Position numbers and translations under genes: made by a program. 60,000 bases of DNA from the NCBI RefSeq assembly GCF_000003815.2, contig NC_049980.1, forward strand, positions 30,933,045 through 30,993,044, in the 5' to 3' direction. The stretch's first letter is position 1. Each line of letters begins with the position of its first letter. Below are positions 12,501 to 60,000 of this stretch, piece after piece. The notes under the pieces were generated by a model. It was not told the origin of the DNA. It saw nothing but the letters and a program-made list of their open reading frames with translations, and did no database searches. This DNA is from Branchiostoma floridae (lineage: Eukaryota > Chordata > Leptocardii > Amphioxiformes > Branchiostomatidae).

Positions 12501-15500
12501 TGAGTTGGATATTGACATCTGCGTACACATCAGATTCTGCTATTTAGTACATTGTATACTATACTTGTTGAGAGTTTATTCATTGAGACTAAAACTCAGT
12601 GTCAGTCATGCTTGATTACACAAAATACATTGAATGTAATGAATCATGTTTTCAAATGATGTTAAAGCCCCTGAGGTTGGTTCATGTATTTGCCAATTTA
12701 ATGATAAAACTCAGAGATGCTGTGATTCTAGCAACAGGCAAGCACATTTTTGACATAGATAAGTAGGGCAGAATCGTTTAATCAGTACAATGTTGTATAA
12801 AGATATAAACTGACTACACAGTTGTGTAAAAAATACAAACTGACTACAACTGTACCTATTTCTTCATCCATTAGTGAAAGTCTAGAGAAGGAGAGAGACA
12901 AGTTACAGAAGGATGCCCACTCCCTGTCTGTGGAGCTAGAGATGGTCAGGTGAGCTTTTATCATACTTCACTTCCTTTAGGGAACCATGGGACCACGTGG
13001 CGCAAATGGCAGCATGGGACCTTCTGGTCCAGAAGGTCCTGAGTTCAAACCCCGCCGTGTCACTGATCTTGTGCCCTTGGGAAAGGCACTTTACACGACT
13101 TTCCTATATAGGCTACAAAAGTCTTCAGCAACTTGAAGTTGGTAGCCTCAAAAACGAAAAGAGAAATGTTAATGATTTTGAATTGTTGGAAGAGTCCATT
13201 TTAATATTAGGTGAAGTTGAGAAGATTTTTTTAAACGCAGGTGACTTTTAAAGTCCATTTTTAGATGGAAGTAATTTTGGAATGTTCCATTTTTTTTGTG
13301 GAGTGATTTGGGACAATACATTTCTACACGAGAGAGGGATGGACGTTGAAATATGTCATATTTGCTCAAAAATGCGATCTTTATAGTGGAAGTTGTGGAG
13401 TCATTACCATAGGCAATTTTAGAAAAACATGCATTCTCTTATCATCACAGCCTATTCTAATGTGTAGTGGCAACTATAATACATTTTCCACACAAGGCTC
13501 TGTGGAATACTATCCTCTAAGTTTTGGTAAGGATGAATGTGACAGTAAGATTCTTTCATGGACATAGGGAGCAGCTGGCAGAGAAAACAGTGGACAACAA
13601 CCGGTTCAAGGAGGAGGTGGCCTCCATGGAGAGTAAACTGGACCTGCTGAACTCTCGGCTCAGGGAGGCCCAGGAGAGTTCAAACAATGGGCTACAGGAC
13701 CTCTTCATGGCAAAGTAAGTATACCTTCCCACAACTTTGCTTCCCACCGCTCCAAAACTATTTGCTGTGTTGGGAGTAGCCTGGTATCTATATGTTATTC
13801 TAGCCCAGTTTCCTGATCTGATCACATCCAATGCGAACCAGTCAGAATTGCCCTGAAGAAGGTGACAGACGGTCACCGAATGGTTGCAGTGAAAAAAGCC
13901 CTGTGCTATAGCGTAAAAGGAGTCTTTTTATTCAGTGACGTAACAACCGGATGAAACTATTCGCAGATGATCACATCCTAGTAGAGTATATTTATCCCAG
14001 CATTTTTTTAAAAGTTGTAGTCAGCTGGTGCAAAAGAATAGTAGTTAACCTTGCCTACCAGTTCCCTTCCACAGAAGCTTGTTTATGACTACCTCCCAAG
14101 CATGGTTTGTTCAGCTATGTTTGACAAGGGTCTAAGGTATTATGCACATGGACAATATAATATTCAGCCCAGTGTTTTGTAGCTGATTGAAATTGTTAAA
14201 CACTTGAAATTGTTGAACACTCTATGATTGGTTAATTATTTACTGGGTCCCATTTAAATATGCTACTTCCTGTATCCTGAAGAGGAGGAGTGCTCTTGTT
14301 TCGGAATTTTCAGATTTTGTGGCATCTGTGTTTTGAACAGAATTTTCTTGTACTGTTTTCAGGAATCAGGAACTAGAAGGAGAGATTTCCCGCCTCCGGA
14401 CGATGCTTGCCAAGAAGGAGGAGGAAGAGATAGACGAGCACAGGAGAGCCCTGGATGGCACAACAAGGTGGGGAACATAGGGGCCTTTTGTACAAAAGTT
14501 TTTATTATAAATTTTAAGGTATTACTCATCATCAGTATTGAGCAGATAATTCTTATTGTTACTTTGGCAATAATGATCACAGCATGAGCAAGGTGTTTGT
14601 TTATGGCCACAGCATGTATAATAGCTCAAAAAGTTACATTGACCAAAGCTAGTAGAGATTTAAAGTTGTGCTTTAAAAAACCAGGTCCTTGTTTTCTTTC
14701 CCTTTGAAACACTGTAAAACCTGTCACATTGTAAAGGCCAATGGCCAAATACAATGAATGTTCGGAAAATGGTAAATGCTCCTATTCAAATATCAGTCAC
14801 TCTTGAAAACCTGCACAACAAATTTAGATATCAAATGTGAAGAGGATATACCAGTATGCCTTAACCCTTGGCCAAATTTTAACCCATTTGATGAAAAAAT
14901 GAGCCTATTATACAAGCAATGGTATTGCTTTTTGCCTTGCCTTGTGCATGCTAACACAAATTTAATGATTTCTAACTGGCTTTATTCTAACAATTATTCA
15001 TCTTTCCCCCCAGTGTTGAGATGAGGCAGATGTTGATGGAGATCAAGCAGAGGCAGCTGGACATGCAGACCACCCTGAGGAAGTCTCCTGGCAAAAATTC
15101 TCCTGATAAAAACTTGGTAAGTCACTCCACTTAACTCAATGTGATTCCACAATTTTATTCCATGCAGGGCAGGGCAGGGATTGGGTTTGTTGCTGTTTAG
15201 AAAAAAAACTGTTTTATGTCATACGGTTATTATCATTTTTTACAATTTTCACTCTATGTCATACCTGGAACACGATAATGGTCAACATGCATAGTTGTTA
15301 CCTCACAGGCATCTACTTGATGTATATTACAGGATTCTGTAGAATAGTTCAAAATAAATGCACTTGTGTGGGGCACTGTTGAAAGGTCAAATATGATGCA
15401 GTTTTGGACGTTAGAATTGAATAGTGATGTTCTTATAATTGAGACAGCAGAATTTTCCATTTTCCAGTATTTTGCATTGTTTTCACTATGTTGCATTCTC

Positions 15501-16000
15501 TATATACATGACATGTATAATTATACAGCAAAGGACTAAAACATTGAATTTTTCTTTAATGTAGTAACACATAAAAATCTGCATGTGTTCCCAGATAAAT
15601 GAGCTCTACCGCGAGATCGGGAGGCTGACGGCGCTGAGCACCGGCCAGCACGTCCGCATCCGTGAGCTGGAGGATGAGGTGCACAGGCTGAGGAACAGGA
15701 TCCTCATCATGCAGAGGAACAGCGACAGGTGTGTGTGTGTGTGTCTGTGTGTGTGTGTGTCTGTCTGTCTGTGTGTCTGTCTGTGTGTCTGTCTGTGTGT
15801 GCTCACGAGGTGCACAGGCCAAGGAACAGGATCCTTATCATGCAGAGGAACAGTGATAGGTGTCTGTTTGTCTCTGTCTGTCTGTTTGTCTGTGTGTGTG
15901 TCTGTGTGTGTGTGTGTGTCTGTCTGTCTGTGTGTGTGTGTGTGTGTGTCTGTCTGTGTGTGTGTGTGTCTGTCTGTGTGTGTTTGTGTGTGTGTTTGTC

Positions 16001-16058
<58 letters not shown>

Positions 16059-16546
16059 AGGCACTGCATGTGTTACTGTAAATGCAGAAATGTTGGTGGT
16101 GGATTAATGTTTCTATTATGGTATTAGACTACAGTCTATTGTTACCACGAAATTAAAACCACTGCGAAAAGTCATTTTTCCCACTAGTGCAAAATTAAAT
16201 CCCCGCAAAATTAAATGCATTTACAGTAGCAGGGAAATTTTGGCACTTTTGTTTCTGATCCACTTATAGTAAGTACATAGGCTGCTCAATGCACTATCAT
16301 GCCTATTGAATCAGATACCATGATTGTAAAATGTGTGTGTTGCTAGAAGTCGCTGTATCAAGGGAATAATACACATCATATCTTGCCTTATTTTGCAGAT
16401 ACCACCAAAGATACATGAATCCAGACAACTTTGTCCAGGAGATCAACTCCAGGATAGAAAAGTCGCTAAAGATGGCCGAATCTAGAAACTTCCAAACTCC
16501 ACCGTCCAAGGACTATATGTCACCGTCCCCTGGGAACTTTGGATAG
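1302..16546 (+). CDS. Long coiled-coil protein, 3' part of a split gene (21 exons)
   Basis: Exons: 1302-1465, 2088-2254, 2860-3083, 3642-3809, 4313-4459, 4946-5080, 5974-6039, 6432-6518, 7621-7731, 8281-8410, 9261-9426, 9689-9770, 10149-10277, 11243-11341, 12154-12254, 12875-12949, 13568-13714, 14363-14467, 15014-15116, 15595-15728, 16399-16546. All introns are GT-AG and the phases join into one open frame of 895 codons plus TAG. The product is rich in Glu, Lys, Gln, Leu and Arg in heptad-like spacing and nearly free of proline up to about residue 790, so it should form an extended coiled coil. I see no enzymatic motif. The C-terminus has a Ser-Pro-rich linker (KSPGKNSPDKN), another helical segment and a tail with TPPS and SPSP. 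A centrosomal, cytoskeletal or junctional scaffold is plausible but only by composition. I do not recognise the family. The 5' end is missing: exon 1302-1465 begins in phase 0 after a good acceptor, so upstream exons should exist. Confidence 0.85.
2337..2740. repeat. Intronic minisatellite, unit about 42-43 bp
   Basis: About nine or ten degenerate copies of a unit containing GTGTGTGGATGGTGTTCAGC, ACCAAGGACAGG and TGTGTTTGCCTG lie in the intron between exons 2 and 3. Later copies lose the ACCAAGG part. Short plus-strand ORFs across it are repeat translations, not genes. Confidence 0.8.
4172..4312 (+). repeat. Truncated tandem copy of coiled-coil exon 5
   Basis: Bases 4172-4269 repeat the first 98 bases of exon 5 (4313-4410) almost exactly, including the AG acceptor. 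The copy then jumps into sequence resembling the upstream intron. It has no compatible donor and its frame meets a stop at 4277-4279. The duplication unit is about 141 bp. It looks like a recent partial exon duplication, normally skipped. Confidence 0.85.
7621..12949 (+). CDS. Coiled-coil gene, exons 9-16 of those visible
   Basis: Middle of the rod, still heptad-like (for example LHNKEKQKLLLENQLQATK and KLEGQLSELTEEKRRLQKE). Exon 11 (9261-9426) is preceded by two degenerate copies of its own 5' part. Exon 13 ends 23 bp before a MITE, and exon 15 follows a MITE-derived arm. Exon 15 ends in phase 2 at 12254 and joins 12875, giving QVESLEKERDKL. The donor of exon 11 is AA|GTTAGT, weaker than consensus. 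It lies 94 bp upstream of an array of consensus-like GTGAGT motifs. Confidence 0.82.
8449..8670. mobile_element. MITE-like element, family with GTTACTGTA termini (copy 1)
   Basis: The left end GTTACTGTA plus TAAATGCAG is matched by inverted TGCATTTACTGTAAC at the right end. The interior has the phrases ACTTAAAACCACTG (twice) and CTACAGTCTATGATGG. The same termini and interior occur at 16072-16229. It starts 38 bp after the exon 10 donor. Confidence 0.7.
8947..9257 (+). repeat. Two extra, partial tandem copies of coiled-coil exon 11
   Basis: Copy A (8947-9050) and copy B (9112-9206) repeat the acceptor, the first part of exon 11 and the CAA-rich intron before it. Copy B has an internal deletion and an in-frame TAG at about 9193-9195. 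Copy A is intact up to CTCATG and then reaches ATAA|GTAAAC, a possible donor. Used there, copy A would be a 108-bp phase 1-1 cassette. The complete exon is 9261-9426. Confidence 0.85.
9520..9643. repeat. (GAGT)n microsatellite, about 31 units
   Basis: Nearly pure tetranucleotide repeat with one dinucleotide slip near 9545. It lies in the 262-bp intron between exons 11 and 12. Each unit spells GTGAGT, the consensus 5' splice-site core, on the sense strand. Confidence 0.97.
10301..10724. mobile_element. MITE-like element with AGCCTGGGTACCATCCGGA termini
   Basis: The left terminus AGCCTGGGTACCATCCGGA continues as ATAGTAGTTCGCTCCTGTG. The right end is its near-perfect inverse over about 40 bp, ending TCCGGATGGTACCCAGGCT. 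The interior shows no transposase. It sits in the intron after exon 13, starting 23 bp from the donor. I could not define a target-site duplication. Confidence 0.82.
11070..11105. repeat. Perfect short hairpin
   Basis: GACCTAGTTCTCGC and its inverse GCGAGAACTAGGTC flank a 7-base loop in an intron. It is probably part of a decayed inverted-repeat element and has no visible function. Confidence 0.6.
11934..12115. mobile_element. Single arm of a fold-back MITE (family also at 27860-28148)
   Basis: It begins GGTAGAATATAGGATATAGG and runs through GAGAATTCTTTTACAC to CATAAGTAGCCAATGTAGG and GCGGCAAGAAAACAATCCC. The same order is found in the two arms of the element at 27860-28148. Only one arm is present. 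It lies 39 bp upstream of exon 15. Confidence 0.65.
12988..13108 (+). mobile_element. tRNA-derived SINE (copy 1)
   Basis: The head resembles a tRNA: A-box-like GTGGCGCAAATGGCAGC and B-box-like GAGTTCAAACCCC. It is followed by the core GCCCTTGGGAAAGGCACTTT and ACACGACTTTCC, shared with the copy at 45741. Only the 5' part is clear. It is intronic in the coiled-coil gene. Confidence 0.75.
13568..16546 (+). CDS. Coiled-coil gene, terminal exons 17-21
   Basis: Exon 17 reads REQLAEKTVDNNRFKEEVAS, and exon 18 ends in phase 2 before SVEMRQMLMEIKQRQLDMQ in exon 19. Exon 19 carries the Ser-Pro linker. Exon 20 contains INELYREIGRLTALSTGQH followed by HVRIRELEDEVHRLRNRI, a compact helical stretch that looks like the most distinctive part of the protein. 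The last exon ends in a proline- and serine-rich tail and TAG at 16544-16546. The SP and TP dipeptides are minimal proline-directed kinase sites, but their use is inference. Confidence 0.83.
15729..16056. repeat. (TG)n/(TCTG)n microsatellite interrupted by a partial exon 20 copy
   Basis: GT-rich repeats of TG, TCTG and TTTG start immediately at the exon 20 donor (GACAG|GTGTGTG) and extend to 16056. Bases 15806-15858 inside it repeat the last 53 bases of exon 20 with a few substitutions. Long Cys/Val and His/Thr ORFs over this region are artefacts. Confidence 0.92.
16072..16229. mobile_element. MITE-like element, GTTACTGTA family (copy 2)
   Basis: It has GTTACTGTAAATGCAG at the left and TGCATTTACAGTAGC at the right, with the shared interior phrases GACTACAGTCTAT and TTAAAACCACTGCG. 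It abuts the end of the TG microsatellite. Confidence 0.7.
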
Positions 16547-16945
16547 CAGCTCCGTCCTTGTAGTAGAAATCTCACACGTTACGTCTGTACATAATGTGAA
16601 GCGCTAGTACCAATAGGGTTGGTGTCTGTCCTCTGACCCTTCTCAAGTTGTAATGACCTTTGGCAAAGCCTGTGTCACGTGACCTGAACTGAAGTGTGAC
16701 ATCAGCAATGAATCAATGATGTCCCCCGTCCAAGGACTACATGTCACCGTCCTCTGGAAACTCTGGATAGCAGCTCCGTCCTAGTAGTAAATATCTTACA
16801 TGTTATGTCTGTACACACTAATGTAAATAGCTAGTACCAACAAACTTTGTACTTTTTGTCATTCTTCTGACCCTTCTCAAGTTGAAGTGACCCAAAGCCT
16901 ATGTCACATGGCCTGAACTAAAGAGTGACATAAGCAACAGATTGA
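16497..16945 (+). repeat. Tandem duplication spanning the stop codon and proximal 3' UTR
   Basis: 16497-16725 and 16729-16945 are two diverged copies of one unit of about 230 bp. Both contain CCGTCCAAGGACTA, ATGTCACCGTCC, GGATAGCAGCTCCGTCCT and CCTTCTCAAGTTG. The first copy holds the last codons and the TAG. The second lies wholly in the UTR and still carries a TAG at the equivalent place. Confidence 0.88.
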
Positions 16946-18606
16946 AGGTGTCCAGCAAGAAGTTCACCTTGTGTTTGGCTGTTGTACGGCCAACTGCTGG
17001 TTGGTTTGTTCCTTGCCAAGCTAAAATCAGTCCTTGCCAGTGCTTGTAACCTGACAATTGTCCTTGCCAAAGTTTCAGGTTAAATGCATACTGTATGCTG
17101 CTGCTTGTTTTGCTGTTTGCGTCTTGGGGTTTGTTCATCATGGGTAAATGTTGTTCTTGCAGAAAGCACCTTTATCCGAAAGCACACTTTGTCTTGCCAG
17201 GAATGCCAGTTGGGCCATATTACGATTATATGCATGCACCATCAGTCTTTGCAAGTCATCAAGAAATCAAATTCTGCCACCTCATAACTATTGGTGAACA
17301 AAGACCCTGAATTTTTTCCATGTACCATAACTGTACAGATATCATTTTGCTTGCATTCTTTACCACAAGTGTGGCTCGTTTTGTTTTTCACAGGTCTTGA
17401 ATAATCATCAAAATAGCACTGCTATAATTTATATGTTTATGATATCATACAAGTGTGCTTTTAATTGATAGATATTATATTTTATAAGCCATATTATTTG
17501 CTAATCTACTTAAAAAGTTTCACTACCTCTTGATTAAAAAAACACAAATTGGAAAGCACTAAGTTGATGCATTGAATCTTAAAGTTTAGTTAATTTGCGT
17601 TGTTCATATTGTAAATCAAATGCAGCCGTAGCTTTAGTGAAAGCTTTCCAAGATTGTTGCCATCAGTGTTATGAATATTCCTTTTCAAAATACAGCATTA
17701 CACAGTTGGTTTTATACTTTGTTAATGTTATCATATCTCATTGTAAGACTTATATGCTTACATTTATGTACCACATTTGTGTAGTTCTTAGCTATCACTT
17801 ATTTGAAATTCAACTGTATTAGATAGACATGCACATCCGTAATTCTATAAAGAATGGAATTTTATAAAGTGTGAGGTATACAGTAAAGAGTGTGACAAGG
17901 TGACTAAACATACCTACATGTAGATAAAACATTTCATGGTGTACCATTGAATGGAAGACGTTGCAGGAAATTTGAAGATACTGGCTTGGGTTTACTTACT
18001 AACTTAAAAACAAGCTTGGAGAAAGTAGGATTTTGTTGAATTCTTGTAAGTAACATTTTTTGTACAAGTTTTCTTAGCTTCTCAAGTTTTTTACCATTAG
18101 TGTTATAAAAGCTAAGGTATGGTATGGAATATAAAGATATAGCTATGTAAGGTAATGATCTAGATAGAAAAGGTGTAAAATCATCTTTTGAGGTCCTTAA
18201 GTCTTCTCATTAGCTACAATATCGTGTGTGTATGATTATTTATAAGTTTAAAAACTTATTTGAAGCCTAAACTGGTGTCAGATGTGTCTAGCTGCTTCCG
18301 TAACATTATCTGCTCGATTCTTTAACCACCATATACTGGGGAAACTTTGTGTTATTCAATGTTTACGTTTGAGAAAAGTATTTTTATACAATGCACTGTA
18401 TCTATATAAATTTGCACTCACAGCTTTTTTACTAGTAGTTTTTTTATCATTTGTGTATTTGATAGTTTTATAAGAGGTTCATGTCTTTTTACAATGTAAG
18501 GCTTAAGTTGTGTTCCGGGTACAAAAACGTAGTTTCCCTGCACCCAGTCCGTCCTGATCTTCCATTGGTGCAATTCAGAACTGTGAATAAACAGTTCCAT
18601 CATATC
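16547..18606 (+). other. 3' UTR of the coiled-coil gene
   Basis: AT-rich sequence without a convincing ORF runs from the stop codon to a canonical poly(A) signal. The first 400 bases are an imperfect tandem duplication that includes the last codons of the gene (separate entry). Short ORFs here, including one at 17084-17310, lack codon structure and domain similarity. Confidence 0.7.
18586..18591 (+). terminator. Poly(A) signal AATAAA of the coiled-coil gene
   Basis: AATAAA is followed about 20-40 bp later by a GT-rich stretch (GTTGTGTTGTTG at about 18615-18626). That is the usual layout of hexamer, cleavage site and downstream element. Cleavage is expected near 18605. Confidence 0.65.
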
Positions 18607-19010
18607 TACTGGAGTTGTGTTGTTGTTTTTTTGTTACCTGTTCTGTTTTCACACAATTTTATGTAATTCAGCATACTTAGAATGGTCTGTATTCATGAAA
18701 GTTCAAATCGACCTGCAGGCCGCTTTTTTATTGAGGTCAAGGGGGAAGAGGCAAAGGGTAAGATAGAATATAACAGATATGCTGATTACATGATATGACT
18801 CTTTTATGAGATGGTGTAAGAAAACCGTCAAATGTTACCAAAAATGTATGAAGTGTAACATACAGACTCTCTAGTTAAAATGCTATTTTAAGATGATCAG
18901 GTCGGGACCTGGACCTGATCCTCCGGACCGTACCTGACCTGTACCTGAGGTTTCTGTACCGGTACCCCTAGTTACCAGGCTACCATCACTGGGTGAAGGC
19001 CGTCATCACG

Positions 19011-19202
19011 TAGCCTCTACCAGGCTCTGCGGATCGGTAGTGTAATAGTAGAAATTGGACAAATAGAGTCAATAGTACGCTAGGAGAGTCAGCCGGCTAG
19101 AGAAGTTATTCGGTGGCCGACCGACTCCCCTAGCGTACTATTGACTCTATTTGTCCAATTTCTACCTTTAGACCCCCGATCCGCGGAGCCTGGCCGAGGC
19201 TA
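19011..19202. mobile_element. Long near-perfect inverted-repeat element
   Basis: Arms of about 80 bp (19011-19090 and 19123-19202) are inverted copies. The outer part is TAGCCTCTACCAGGCTCTGC against GGAGCCTGGCCGAGGCTA. A 37-bp inner block (19049-19085 and its partner) is perfect. The loop is about 32 bp. It is a fold-back MITE or MITE remnant with no coding capacity. Confidence 0.85.
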
Positions 19203-20370
19203 TTCGTCACTTGTACCAGCGCGTAACGTGTTCCCAGTAACAGGACCCGAGATAACCTTTCATCGGGGAGGCACAAAGTTCACAACATCCCCCATCCTGA
19301 TTGGTTGGGAAAAGTGGGGAGTTGTTTGGGCCGCGGTAATCAAAATTGCTGTCTGTTGGTTTGATTTTTAGAGTAATATATACGCAAGCAAGCAGATAAT
19401 GACTACGACTTAGTCACCGACAGAACCACACAGATAAAACAGAAATGAATAAATGATATCAAAGCCATTGTCTATGTACACTCAACAAATTTGATGAACA
19501 TACTAGTGATTTATTTTCGCCTGATCGAATTGAGTAAGTATGTAAAGGCACTCGTCGCAAAAGAACACGTTATTTTCCCATATTTCAATGCTCTAAATAA
19601 TCACATCTCAAAGTCTTTTTAGTCGTTCCCAAATGAGTAAAAATCTTTTCTCTTTGCCAGTGCGCAGATGAGAGCTAACGTGATGTCCTGTGTGGTGGGT
19701 AATCACAACTGCAGTTAAAAACGTCAATATAAATGTCTTTTAATAATAACCTGAAGCAATAAAACGATTAATCATATCTTTGGTATGTTCAGTACGTCTA
19801 AAGCGGCTCCATATTTGTTCCATACTTCCTGTGGTAATTAAAGAGAAAACACTGCGGAAATTGTATCACGAATTGGTCAGTAAACATGCAATTACATTTT
19901 TTCTCCCCCTTAAGTAAATGTGTACCCTTCTGATAAACTAACACGGCTGTTACTTATTACACTCACCTCAAATAACACACGTTAACCATTATGTAATGAA
20001 ACTTTGTAATCCCCTATTTCGTACACAAACTGTATTCTACTTGCAACCATTCTTTGAATTTTACCCTTGATGTTATAACACTGTAGTGCCCAAGTTTGTT
20101 GATTAATTACATTACAGCTTTTCGTTAATTAATCACATTACGGTTGTTCGTAACTGCTGATGTTGTGACATTCCTTTGCAACTTCGGACCCTCACTCGGC
20201 ACCTCACGTGCGGATCCTAAACAAAGGCCCCTCCTATAAACAAAGATCTCTCGGACGATCTCTATTTGACATGACAGGAACACATCAAAATTCATAACGA
20301 GTACATCTCTGTACACCAACCGCCTATCATAGTTCGAGTGCACTCTTGTTGTATATTTCGACGAAAATCT

Positions 20371-20378
20371 TTATAAAA
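20371..20378 (+). promoter_or_regulatory. Possible TATA box of the mosaic gene
   Basis: TTATAAAA lies about 150 bp upstream of the signal-peptide ATG, which would give a 5' UTR of about 120-130 nt. It is position-based only. A TATA-less start or upstream non-coding exon is equally possible. Confidence 0.3.
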
Positions 20379-20527
20379 CACTTGAAAGTAGAGTCAGTGT
20401 TTATATTTGATCTTTATGTAAGTTCTAAAGGTTGCTGATATCAGGAAACACTTTGACGCCTTGCGCAGGCCTGTGCCACCTACTGGCTGAGTCTACAGGC
20501 ACGTGTAACAAAGGTTGGTCGGACAAG

Positions 20528-59781
<39,254 letters not shown>

Positions 59782-60000
59782 GTAAGAAATGTTGATTTTG
59801 GATTTATTCATATTCTATTTATCTATAAATCTTGGATACAGGTGATCTTTAGCCCAATATTGCTGATATACAAGGGAGCCCATGACGGAGAACAGAAGAC
59901 AAAACTTATGAGGCAGTCATAAAACACAAGTAAAATGAAATTCAATTAAAATTCATAAGCAGAATGCACAGAGCAAATTAATAATGTTGCATCACGATTA

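Larger units (their letters stand above)
18607..20527. other. Intergenic region between the two genes
   Basis: About 1.9 kb between the poly(A) site and the next start codon. It contains the inverted-repeat element at 19011-19202. Otherwise it is AT-rich unique-looking sequence, presumably including the promoter and 5' UTR of the downstream gene. Confidence 0.6.

Noticed and set aside
15583-16127. Long ORFs on both strands rich in Cys/Val or His/Thr
   Set aside because: They are translations of the TG microsatellite. Only 15595-15728 belongs to a real exon.

Overview
This is a eukaryotic nuclear window from an intron-rich, transposon-rich invertebrate deuterostome genome, most likely amphioxus (Branchiostoma). 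The organism call is an inference. It rests on two split genes with small exons and GT-AG introns, an extracellular MAM/discoidin/EGF mosaic architecture, many short inverted-repeat elements, a 5S-rRNA-derived SINE, a tRNA-derived SINE and L1/Tx1-like LINEs. No bacterial features are present.

Left part (about 1-18,600, + strand): the 3' part of one gene encoding a long, almost proline-free alpha-helical coiled-coil protein. I traced 21 exons (895 codons plus stop) with consistent splice phases, ending at 16,546, followed by a roughly 2-kb 3' UTR with AATAAA at 18,586 and a GT-rich downstream element. The 5' end lies outside the window or was not recognised. The family is not assigned.

Middle (18,607-20,527): intergenic, with a long inverted-repeat element at 19,011-19,202.

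Right part (20,528 to beyond 60,000, + strand): the 5' part of a large secreted or cell-surface mosaic protein. I traced 39 exons (5,418 nt, about 1,806 residues): signal peptide - MAM1 - F5/8C (discoidin) - EGF1-2 - MAM2 - EGF3-7 - MAM3 - EGF8 - MAM4 - EGF9-12 - MAM5 - EGF13 - MAM6 - EGF14-17, continuing past the window. Every domain boundary is a phase-1 intron. EGF domains are single symmetrical 1-1 exons. MAM domains are three exons with phases 1-1, 1-0 and 0-1. The F5/8C domain is three exons with phases 1-0, 0-0 and 0-1. Most EGF modules carry calcium-binding N-terminal motifs, so the product is probably a rod-like adhesive or matrix protein.

The introns are crowded with mobile DNA. There is a 4.6-kb L1/Tx1-like LINE with 16-bp target-site duplications and a nearly intact EN-RT ORF, a second 3.1-kb 5'-truncated LINE with 14-bp duplications, several LINE 3' fragments, a Ty3/gypsy RT fragment, two SINE families, and about ten MITE-like inverted-repeat families. 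The most unusual pattern is recurrent partial tandem duplication of exons (six cases across both genes), together with transposable elements that sit within about 5-40 bp of splice sites.
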